Shown one piece after another: positions 1-4,837 of a stretch of 5,957 bases of DNA (the first letter of the stretch is position 1; each line of letters begins with the position of its first letter). The position numbers and the translations under genes were made by a program. The stretch lies in the NCBI GenBank assembly GCA_021780015.1, contig JAJXZN010000016.1, forward strand, positions 1 to 5,957, written 5' to 3'. The notes under the pieces are model-generated. The model was not told the origin of the DNA. It saw only the letters and a program-made list of their open reading frames with translations, and searched no databases. This DNA is from Pseudomonadota bacterium (lineage in GTDB: Bacteria > Pseudomonadota > Alphaproteobacteria > Rhizobiales > Beijerinckiaceae).

Positions 1-156
1 CGCGGCCCCGACGGCGGCGTCATCCATTTCGACATCGACCCGTTCCGCAAGCATTGCCTCATCAACGGCCTCGACGACATCGGGCTGAGCCTGCAGAAGG
101 CCGACAAGATCACCGCCTTCGAGAAGCAGGAGCACGCCGCGCATCCCTGGCTATGA
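1..156 (+). CDS. leuD: 3-isopropylmalate dehydratase small subunit, C-terminal part
   Basis: LeuD pairs with the Fe-S subunit LeuC to isomerise 2-isopropylmalate to 3-isopropylmalate in cytoplasmic leucine biosynthesis. Only the last 51 codons are present and the reading frame is open from base 1, so the 5' three quarters lie outside the window (the family is about 200 residues). What can be seen is the typical LeuD tail: an [11 protein letters not shown] segment, then N-G-L-D-D-I-G-L, then an L-Q-K-A-D-K-I helix, ending in H-P-W-L before a TGA stop at 154-156. This combination is characteristic of proteobacterial LeuD C termini. The catalytic and swivel-domain residues are not in view. No clear intrinsic terminator follows; the GC-rich palindrome at 186-197 and the repeat at 236-285 are the only structured elements before rpmB. 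Confidence 0.93.
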   Translation, partial: RGPDGGVIHFDIDPFRKHCLINGLDDIGLSLQKADKITAFEKQEHAAHPWL

Positions 157-180
157 GTGCGGCCGGCCGGCGCGGAAAGC

Positions 181-209
181 TTGACGCCGGCGCCGGCTTC
201 CCTTAGACA
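181..209 (+). promoter_or_regulatory. Candidate sigma-70-type promoter upstream of rpmB
   Basis: The bases C-TTGACG at 180-186 match the alphaproteobacterial -35 consensus (CTTGAC) well. Seventeen bases downstream, TAGACA at 204-209 is a poor -10 match (3 of 6). The spacer contains a perfect 12-base palindrome, GCCGGCGCCGGC (186-197). If used, transcription would begin near 215 and give rpmB a leader of about 120 nt that includes the palindromic repeat at 236-285. The call rests mainly on the good -35, so it is tentative. Confidence 0.27.
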
Positions 210-235
210 GCCCGCTTCGATTTCCGCCTGCGCCC

Positions 236-285
236 GAGAGCGTGTTCCGAAAAGCCGACCGGCTTTACGATCGGAACATGCCCCA
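236..285. repeat. Imperfect palindromic intergenic repeat, RIME/REP-like
   Basis: This element folds into one long hairpin. The outer arm TGTTCCGA (243-250) pairs with TCGGAACA (271-278) and extends outward through G242·T279, C241-G280 and G240-C281. The inner arm AAAGCC (251-256) pairs with GGCTTT (261-266) around a GACC loop (257-260). ACGA (267-270) bulges on one side. The layout, a GAGCGTGTTCCGAAAAG-type left half and a TCGGAACATGC right half, resembles the short dispersed palindromes scattered between genes in Hyphomicrobiales genomes (RIME-like elements). Family membership is recalled from general knowledge and needs a genome-wide copy count. It lies between leuD and rpmB, and could end leuD transcripts or sit in the rpmB leader. 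Confidence 0.7.
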
Positions 286-310
286 AATCGGCGCGCGGGC
301 CTTCGTTTGT

Positions 311-329
311 GGCCGCAAGGCCGGAAGGA
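311..329 (+). promoter_or_regulatory. rpmB ribosome binding site with adjacent GCAA hairpin
   Basis: GGAAGGA at 323-329 is a strong Shine-Dalgarno sequence six bases before the ATG at 336. It selects that ATG over the in-frame GTG at 309, which would place the SD inside the coding region. Immediately upstream, GGCC-GCAA-GGCC (311-322) can form a 4-bp GC stem capped by a GNRA-type tetraloop. The SD itself would stay single-stranded. Any regulatory role is inference. Confidence 0.6.
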
Positions 330-335
330 TCACCT

Positions 336-623
336 ATGTCGCGCCGCTGCGAATTGACCGGCAAGGCCGTGCTCGTCGGCAATAAGGTCAGCCATTCGAA
401 CCGCAAGACCAAGACGCGGTTCCTGCCCAATCTCGTCAAGGTGACGCTCGCCTCCGAAACGCTCGGCCGCGACGTGCGCCTGCGCGTCGCCACCGCGGCG
501 CTGCGTTCGGTCGAACACCGCGGCGGTCTCGATGCCTTCCTGATCAAGGCCTCGGAAACCGAGCTTTCGACCGGCGCCCGCGCGCTGAAGCGCGAGATCG
601 AGAAGAAGCAGGCCTCGGCGTAA
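336..623 (+). CDS. rpmB: 50S ribosomal protein L28
   Basis: L28 is a small basic protein of the large ribosomal subunit. The 95-residue product starts [10 protein letters not shown], followed by [20 protein letters not shown], the diagnostic L28 signature (bacterial L28 begins with a C-x-L/V-T-G-K motif). The middle [13 protein letters not shown] segment matches the usual 'ALRTID' region. The C-terminal [11 protein letters not shown] tail is a basic helix of the kind found in alphaproteobacterial versions, which are around 95-100 residues. The start at 336 is preferred over the GTG at 309 because of the SD at 323-329 and because homologues begin at M-S-R-R/K-C. The gene stands alone, between leuD on the same strand and the convergent cobT, so it probably has its own promoter in 157-335. 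The TAA stop is at 621-623. Confidence 0.97.
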   Translation: MSRRCELTGKAVLVGNKVSHSNRKTKTRFLPNLVKVTLASETLGRDVRLRVATAALRSVEHRGGLDAFLIKASETELSTGARALKREIEKKQASA

Positions 624-638
624 GCCGGTCTCTCTGAA

Positions 639-652
639 GAGCCGTCAGGCTC
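639..652. terminator. Small hairpin between convergent rpmB and cobT (weak terminator candidate)
   Basis: GAGCC (639-643) and GGCTC (648-652) form a 5-bp stem around a GTCA loop in the 27-base gap between the rpmB stop and the cobT stop. The right arm overlaps the cobT stop codon (651-653 on the minus strand). Being symmetrical, it would form in transcripts from either side. There is no U-rich tract on either strand, so it does not meet the usual intrinsic-terminator criteria; it may only stabilise 3' ends. Confidence 0.25.
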
Positions 653-2582
653 AATGCACCGTCACGACCGGCATGCGCTTTTTGGCGCGCGGCTGATGGT
701 GCGCCGGCACCGGTGCGGTCTTTTCATCGAAGAGTTCCGCCAATTTTTCGGTCATCGCGCCGCCGAGTTCTTCGGCATCGACGATGGTCACGGCGCGCCG
801 GTAATAGCGCGTCACGTCATGGCCGATGCCGATGGCGATGAGCTCGACCGGCGAGCGGGTTTCGATCTCCTCGATCACGTAGCGCAAATGCCGCTCGAGA
901 TAATTGCCGGGATTGACCGAAAGGGTTGAATCGTCGACCGGCGCGCCGTCCGAAATCATCATCAGGATGCGCCGCTGTTCGGAGCGGGCGAGCAGGCGCT
1001 TATGGGCCCAATCCAGCGCCTCGCCGTCGATATTCTCTTTCAGCAAGCCCTCGCGCATCATCAGGCCGAGATTTTTTCGCGCCCGCCGCCAGGGGGCGTC
1101 GGCGGCCTTGTAGATGATGTGGCGCAGATCGTTGAGCCGGCCGGGCGAGGCCGGCTTGCCGGCCTGCAGCCAGGCTTCGCGCGATTGGCCGCCCTTCCAG
1201 GCGCGGGTGGTAAAGCCCAGAATCTCGACCTTGACGCCGCAGCGCTCCAGCGTGCGGGCGAGAATATCGGCGCAGGTCGCCGCGACCGTGATCGGCCGGC
1301 CGCGCATCGAGCCCGAATTATCGAGCAGCAGGGTCACGACCGTATCGCGGAAGTCCATGTCCTTCTCGCGCTTGAAGGAAAGCGGCTGCTGCGGGTCGAT
1401 GACGATGCGCGGCAGCCGCGCCGTATCGAGCATGCCTTCTTCGAGGTCGAATTCCCACGAGCGATTCTGCTGGGCCAGCAGGCGGCGCTGCAGCCGGTTG
1501 GCGAGCCGGCCGACGACGGACGACAGATTCTGCAATTGCTTGTCGAGATAAGCGCGCAGCCGCTCGAGCTCTTCCGGCTCGCAAAGCGCCTCGGCGGTGA
1601 TGATCTCGTCGAACTTGTGCGTGAAAGCCTGATAATCCGGCGGCCGCACGTCCGGCCGCGTCTTCGGCGGCGGACGGTGCGCATCGGCGGCTTGATCGCC
1701 CTCGCCGAGGTCGCCTTCCTCGTCCGCTTCGAATTCGCCGGCGGCCGCATCGACCGATTCGACCTCCGTCTCGCCATCGGACTCGGCGGCCTCGGTCGTC
1801 TGTGACTCGGCGCTGTCGGCGCTTTCGTCGCGCTGGCCTTCAAAGGCCTCGGTATCGTCGCCGCCGGCCTGCTGATCCTCGCTCTGCTCGGATTCTTCGT
1901 TGCTATCGGAGCCGATATCCTCGCCCATGTCGAGCGCCGAGAGCAGTCGCCGGACCGAAAGGCCGAAGGCGCGCTGGTCTTCGAGCGACGTGGCGAGTTG
2001 ATCGAGATCGTGCCCGGCACGCTGCTCGACGAGCGGGCGCCAGAGATCGACCAGCCGTTGGGCGTTTTTGGGGGGCTTCTGGCCGGTGAGCCGTTCGCGG
2101 ACGATCAACGCCACCGCCTGTTCGAGCGGCGCGTCGCTGCGCTCGCGAATTTCACCATAGCGGGCGTGCTGGAAGCGGTCCTCGAGCATGGCGCCGAGGT
2201 TTTGCGCGACGCCTTCCATCCGGCGGGCGCCGATCGCCTCGACACGCGCCTGCTCGACGGCGTCGAAGACGGCACGGGCCTGCGGCGCCTGCGGCAACAG
2301 CCGGCGGTGCACATTGGCGTCATGGCAGGCGAGCCGCAGCGCGATCGCATCGGCATTGCCGCGCAGGATCGCGGCATCCTGCTTCGTAAGCTTGCGCGGC
2401 GGCTCGGAGAGGCGCACGCGGGCGGCGGCGCTGGCGCCGGACAGGTTCGGTTTCTCCGCCGCAAAGGTTACCTCAAGCTGCGGCAGATGCGCCATGGCAC
2501 GCAGGCAACCGGCGACGGCGCGCTTGAACGGCTCCTGCGGCGCCTCGACCTTGCCCGGCGGCTTGAGATTCGACCCGGACAT
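651..2582 (-). CDS. cobT: Cobaltochelatase subunit CobT (aerobic cobalamin pathway)
   Basis: CobT works with CobS and CobN to insert cobalt(II) into hydrogenobyrinic acid a,c-diamide at the cost of ATP, in the cytoplasm. The 643-residue product is the normal size for the family. The N-terminal part (about 15-215) opens with the family's [13 protein letters not shown] segment. Residues about 221-297 form a very acidic Glu/Asp/Ser-rich linker. The C-terminal von Willebrand A domain (about 412-620) carries the metal-dependent adhesion site D421-N-S423-G-S425, a Thr-Thr pair at 458-459, and I-S-D545-G. This domain plan parallels BchD/ChlD of magnesium chelatase, the VWA partner of an AAA+ subunit. 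The start ATG lies four bases after the cobS stop (TGA-GGCC-ATG) with only a weak GAGG before it, which suggests translational coupling to cobS. This is the cobaltochelatase CobT, not the nicotinate-nucleotide phosphoribosyltransferase that shares the symbol in enteric bacteria. Confidence 0.96.
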   Translation of the reverse strand: MSGSNLKPPGKVEAPQEPFKRAVAGCLRAMAHLPQLEVTFAAEKPNLSGASAAARVRLSEPPRKLTKQDAAILRGNADAIALRLACHDANVHRRLLPQAPQARAVFDAVEQARVEAIGARRMEGVAQNLGAMLEDRFQHARYGEIRERSDAPLEQAVALIVRERLTGQKPPKNAQRLVDLWRPLVEQRAGHDLDQLATSLEDQRAFGLSVRRLLSALDMGEDIGSDSNEESEQSEDQQAGGDDTEAFEGQRDESADSAESQTTEAAESDGETEVESVDAAAGEFEADEEGDLGEGDQAADAHRPPPKTRPDVRPPDYQAFTHKFDEIITAEALCEPEELERLRAYLDKQLQNLSSVVGRLANRLQRRLLAQQNRSWEFDLEEGMLDTARLPRIVIDPQQPLSFKREKDMDFRDTVVTLLLDNSGSMRGRPITVAATCADILARTLERCGVKVEILGFTTRAWKGGQSREAWLQAGKPASPGRLNDLRHIIYKAADAPWRRARKNLGLMMREGLLKENIDGEALDWAHKRLLARSEQRRILMMISDGAPVDDSTLSVNPGNYLERHLRYVIEEIETRSPVELIAIGIGHDVTRYYRRAVTIVDAEELGGAMTEKLAELFDEKTAPVPAHHQPRAKKRMPVVTVH

Positions 2583-2586
2583 GGCC

Positions 2587-3588
2587 TCAGCTCATCGCGA
2601 CATTCACGGCGCTTTCCGGCAGCTCCTGGCCGAAGCAGCGTTGGTAGAACTCAGCGACCAGCGGGCGTTCCAGTTCGTCGCATTTGTTGAGGAAGGTGAG
2701 CCGGAAGGCGAAACCGAGGTCGTTGAAGATTTCGGCATTCTCGGCCCAGGTGATCACCGTGCGCGGGCTCATGACGGTCGATAGATCGCCGGCCATGAAG
2801 GCGTTGCGCGTCAGGTCGGCGACGCGAACCATTTTATTGACCTGGTCGCGGCCGTCCTTGCTTCGCTGATAGGATTTCACCTTGGAGAGGACGATGCCGA
2901 CTTCCTTGTCGTGCGGCAGATAATTGAGCGTCGCGACGATCGACCAGCGGTCCATCTGGCCCTGATTGATCTGCTGCGTGCCATGATAGAGGCCGGAGGT
3001 GTCGCCGAGGCCGATCGTATTCGTCGTCGAGAACAGCCGGAAGGCGGGGTGCGGCTTGATGACCCGGTTTTGGTCGAGCAGCGTCAGGCGGCCGGACACT
3101 TCGAGCACGCGCTGGATGACGAACATCACGTCGGGCCGCCCGGCATCGTATTCATCGAAACAGAGCGCGATATTGTTCTGCAAAGCCCAGGGCAGAATGC
3201 CGTCGCGGAATTCGGTAACCTGCTTGCCGTCTCTCAGCACGATCGCGTCCTTGCCGACGAGATCGATGCGCGAGACATGGCTGTCGAGGTTGATGCGCAC
3301 GCAAGGCCAGTTGAGCCGCGCCGCGACCTGCTCGATATGCGTCGATTTGCCGGTGCCGTGATAGCCGGAGATCATCACGCGCCGGTTCTTGGCGAAGCCG
3401 GCGAGGATGGCGAGCGTCGTGTCACGGTCGAAAAGATAGTCCGGGTCGAGCTCCGGCACGTGCTGATCGGCTTGGGAAAAGGCCGGTGCCTCCATGTCGG
3501 TATCGATGCCGAACACCTGGCGGACCGAGATTTTCATGTCCGGCAGAGCTTTTAGGGCCTCTTCACCGGCTAAGGAATTGGCAGACAT
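2587..3588 (-). CDS. cobS: Cobaltochelatase subunit CobS (AAA+ ATPase)
   Basis: CobS is the AAA+ motor of the CobN-CobS-CobT cobaltochelatase. It is thought to form a ring with CobT that uses ATP to drive cobalt insertion by CobN. The 333-residue length matches characterised family members (about 330). Visible motifs are Walker A G75-Y-H-G-T-G-K81-S-T, Walker B I-A-L-C-F-D145-E146-Y-D, a sensor-1-like S-T-T-N190, an M-D-R214-W segment that may supply an arginine finger, and S-P-R276-T-V in the lid region. The N-terminal [11 protein letters not shown] segment is typical of CobS. The ATG at 3588 is preceded by GGAGGA (3592-3597 on the minus strand), a strong but close Shine-Dalgarno. It is followed directly by cobT with a four-base gap. 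Not to be confused with enteric CobS (cobalamin synthase), an unrelated membrane protein. Confidence 0.97.
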   Translation of the reverse strand: MSANSLAGEEALKALPDMKISVRQVFGIDTDMEAPAFSQADQHVPELDPDYLFDRDTTLAILAGFAKNRRVMISGYHGTGKSTHIEQVAARLNWPCVRINLDSHVSRIDLVGKDAIVLRDGKQVTEFRDGILPWALQNNIALCFDEYDAGRPDVMFVIQRVLEVSGRLTLLDQNRVIKPHPAFRLFSTTNTIGLGDTSGLYHGTQQINQGQMDRWSIVATLNYLPHDKEVGIVLSKVKSYQRSKDGRDQVNKMVRVADLTRNAFMAGDLSTVMSPRTVITWAENAEIFNDLGFAFRLTFLNKCDELERPLVAEFYQRCFGQELPESAVNVAMS

Positions 3589-3591
3589 TCA

Positions 3592-3625
3592 TCCTCCGTT
3601 CCGCCCGTTCTGGCCACGCTATAGC
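3592..3625 (-). promoter_or_regulatory. Candidate -10 element and Shine-Dalgarno for cobS-cobT
   Basis: On the minus strand GCTATAGC (3618-3625, a perfect 8-base palindrome) contains CTATAG, close to the alphaproteobacterial -10 CTATAT. No convincing -35 is visible 16-18 bases upstream, where the sequence is GC-rich. A start near 3611 would give a leader of about 22 nt containing the GGAGGA Shine-Dalgarno at 3592-3597. This could provide cobS-cobT transcription independent of the J-protein gene 116 bases upstream. Confidence 0.35.
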
Positions 3626-3704
3626 ATGCGGGCCGGCCGCGAGGCGGGGAATTCACGCGCGATCCCAAAAAGTTGCGGCTATTCACCGAAGACCGGGCGC
3701 AAAA

Positions 3705-4307
3705 TCAGGCGAGCTTGACCGACTTCAGATAATTATAGGCGCGGATAATTTCACGTAATTTGTCTTCGAGCGAGCGATCGCCGCCATTGGCGTCGGGATG
3801 CAGCCGTTTGACCATGTCCTTGTAGCGGCTGCGGATCGCGTCGGCATCGGCATTTTCATCGAGACCCAAGTGATCGAGGGCCTTACGGACGGCAATACCA
3901 TACTTGGGCTTTGCCGGCTCGGCCGGGCGCCGCGCGGCCGTGCGGTTGCTGAAAATATTGAGCGGGTCGGCATAATGCGACGGATCGCTGCCGCGCGTCT
4001 GCGGGCCGCCGGCGACATTGTTACCCATGACCCAGGTCGGGCGATGCCCCGTCGAGGCATCGCGCTGATAAAGCGCGACCGCTTCGGCGCTCATACCCTG
4101 AAAATAATTATAGGAGGCGTTATAAGCGCGCACATGTTCAAGGCAGAAGCTGAAATATTCGCCCTCGCGCTGCCAGCCCATCGGCGCGCGGAATTCGCCC
4201 GGCTCGGCGCAGCCCGGATGGTCACAGCGCACTTTCACGCTATGCACCGGCTCTTTGGCCTTCGGCTTGGCTCTAACGCGGTCGAAGATCGGCGAATTCA
4301 AATCCAT
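3705..4307 (-). CDS. J-domain (DnaJ-like) protein with N-terminal Cys/His cluster, function unknown
   Basis: The 200-residue protein has a C-terminal J domain (about 140-198) with an intact H170-P-D172 motif, a basic helix II before it (I-R-S-R-Y-K-D-M-V-K-R-L), and a helix III ending in A-Y-N-Y-L-K. It should therefore be able to stimulate an Hsp70 ATPase. It lacks the Gly/Phe region and the C-x-x-C-x-G-x-G repeats of true DnaJ, making it a class C J-protein. Near the N terminus, C28-x4-C33 and C55-x2-H58 (with H30) could form a small zinc site; this is inference. The middle (about 70-135) has no motif I recognise. There is no signal peptide or membrane segment, so it should be cytoplasmic. 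An in-frame TAG lies nine bases upstream of the ATG at 4307, and the next Met (43) would remove the Cys cluster, so the start is fairly secure despite no Shine-Dalgarno. It is divergent from bolA and upstream of cobS-cobT. I recall the same gene order in other rhizobial genomes. Confidence 0.88.
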   Translation of the reverse strand: MDLNSPIFDRVRAKPKAKEPVHSVKVRCDHPGCAEPGEFRAPMGWQREGEYFSFCLEHVRAYNASYNYFQGMSAEAVALYQRDASTGHRPTWVMGNNVAGGPQTRGSDPSHYADPLNIFSNRTAARRPAEPAKPKYGIAVRKALDHLGLDENADADAIRSRYKDMVKRLHPDANGGDRSLEDKLREIIRAYNYLKSVKLA

Positions 4308-4315
4308 GATGCGCT

Positions 4316-4343
4316 ATTATGAGTGTCTTGGCGGTGGCCGCAA
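4316..4343 (-). promoter_or_regulatory. Candidate promoter for the J-protein gene, possibly leaderless
   Basis: On the minus strand CATAAT (4316-4321) matches the -10 consensus at five of six positions, and TTGCGG (4338-4343) is a partial -35 match 16 bases upstream. Transcription would be expected to start about 4308-4310, within three bases of the ATG at 4307. There is no Shine-Dalgarno upstream of that ATG, which fits a leaderless or near-leaderless mRNA. No promoter of comparable quality was seen for the divergent bolA. Confidence 0.38.
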
Positions 4344-4352
4344 CCCGGTTGC
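4340..4352. promoter_or_regulatory. 13-base dyad between the J-protein gene and bolA (operator-like)
   Basis: GCAACC-C-GGTTGC is a perfect inverted repeat with 6-base arms and a 1-base centre. It lies in the 83-base divergent intergenic region and overlaps the candidate -35 of the J-protein promoter. Its position is suitable for a regulator acting on both genes, but I cannot match it to a known operator. A 13-base dyad can also arise by chance. Confidence 0.3.
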
Positions 4353-4390
4353 CTCGATAAAAGACACAGGGTGCGATGAAGGGAAGTTCG

Positions 4391-4690
4391 ATGAGCGACG
4401 AGCCTAATATAGCCGAGCGCATCAAGCAAAAATTACAAGCGGCTTTGGCGCCGATTTCGCTTGCTGTGATCGACGAATCACACCGGCACGCCGGCCATGC
4501 GCATGTGATCGAACATGCGGCGAAAGCCGGTAAATCAGGCGAGACGCATTTTAACGTTAAGGTGGTATCGGAAAGCTTTCGCGGCAAGAGCCCGCTCGCC
4601 CGCCACCGGATGGTCAACGAGATTTTGCAGGCGGAATTCGCCGATGGCGTGCATGCGCTCTCGATCGAGGCCAAGGCGCCGGGCGATTGA
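4391..4690 (+). CDS. bolA: BolA family protein
   Basis: BolA proteins are small cytoplasmic proteins with a class II KH-like fold that partner with monothiol glutaredoxins (Grx4/GrxD type) to bind or relay Fe-S clusters; they have also been linked to morphology and stress regulation. The 99-residue product shows the family signature: V-I-D-E-S-H31-R-H33-A-G-H36 after an N-terminal helix, then F-N-V-K-V-V-S-E-S-F-R-G-K-S-P-L-A-R-H-R as the central sheet and helix, and a late conserved His (H88 in V-H-A-L-S-I) at the position of the BolA cluster-ligand histidine. The start at 4391 is chosen over the in-frame ATG at 4376 because AAGGG at 4379-4383 is a good Shine-Dalgarno at seven bases and the N terminus then matches the family length. 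It is divergent from the J-domain gene and followed after 147 bases by a D-Ala-D-Ala carboxypeptidase on the same strand. E. coli bolA affects dacA/dacC expression, an interesting parallel but not evidence of regulation here. Confidence 0.95.
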   Translation: MSDEPNIAERIKQKLQAALAPISLAVIDESHRHAGHAHVIEHAAKAGKSGETHFNVKVVSESFRGKSPLARHRMVNEILQAEFADGVHALSIEAKAPGD

Positions 4691-4742
4691 GCGCCGCGCG
4701 GGGCCGCAGCGTCATGAAATGGCCGCATCTCGCGCGAACTAA

Positions 4743-4761
4743 AGAGCGGCTTCGGCGCTTT
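4743..4761 (+). terminator. UUCG-capped hairpin downstream of bolA (possible terminator)
   Basis: Starting 53 bases after the bolA stop, the sequence can pair AAGAGC (4743-4747 plus a bulged G at 4748, then GC at 4749-4750) with GC-GCTTT (4755-4761) around a TTCG loop closed by C4750-G4755. This gives about seven base pairs with one bulge and one G·U. Only three U residues end the stem, so it is a weak intrinsic terminator. It may partly insulate bolA from the carboxypeptidase gene that starts at 4838. Confidence 0.3.
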
Positions 4762-4837
4762 GCAGAATGTTTGTGAGGCGTTAGGGTTGCGGTTCAGAGC
4801 GCCGTGCTGGTGCCGGCTCATTCTCTAGGGCAATGTC

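Noticed and set aside
186..197. Perfect palindrome GCCGGCGCCGGC as a leuD terminator
   Set aside because: The maximum stem leaves a loop that is too small and no U-tract follows. Such palindromes are common by chance in this base composition.
309..335. Upstream GTG start for rpmB
   Set aside because: It would place the strong GGAAGGA site inside the coding region and add nine residues not found in L28 proteins.
203..547. 114-codon minus-strand open frame across the rpmB leader and gene
   Set aside because: It overlaps rpmB antisense and the palindromic repeat and resembles no known protein.
1002..1805. 267-codon open frame on the + strand opposite cobT
   Set aside because: It is antisense to a certain cobT gene, its Arg/Ala/Leu/Gly-rich translation has no recognisable domain, and long shadow frames are expected opposite GC-rich coding DNA.
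1334..2020. 228-codon minus-strand open frame in a second frame of cobT
   Set aside because: It is an Arg/Ser-rich out-of-frame reading of cobT and has no support as an overlapping gene.
2911..3555. 214-codon open frame on the + strand opposite cobS
   Set aside because: It is antisense to cobS, which has clear Walker A and B motifs; no independent coding evidence.
3589..3704. Cobalamin riboswitch upstream of cobS
   Set aside because: The 116-base gap shows no B12-box-like conserved core and is too short for the usual riboswitch plus expression platform.
3798..4322. 174-codon open frame on the + strand opposite the J-protein gene
   Set aside because: The minus strand encodes a J domain with HPD; the + translation shows no known motif.
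4376..4390. Upstream ATG start for bolA
   Set aside because: The five extra residues include the better Shine-Dalgarno (4379-4383), so the ATG at 4391 is preferred. A weaker AGGG at 4368-4371 means the earlier start is not excluded.
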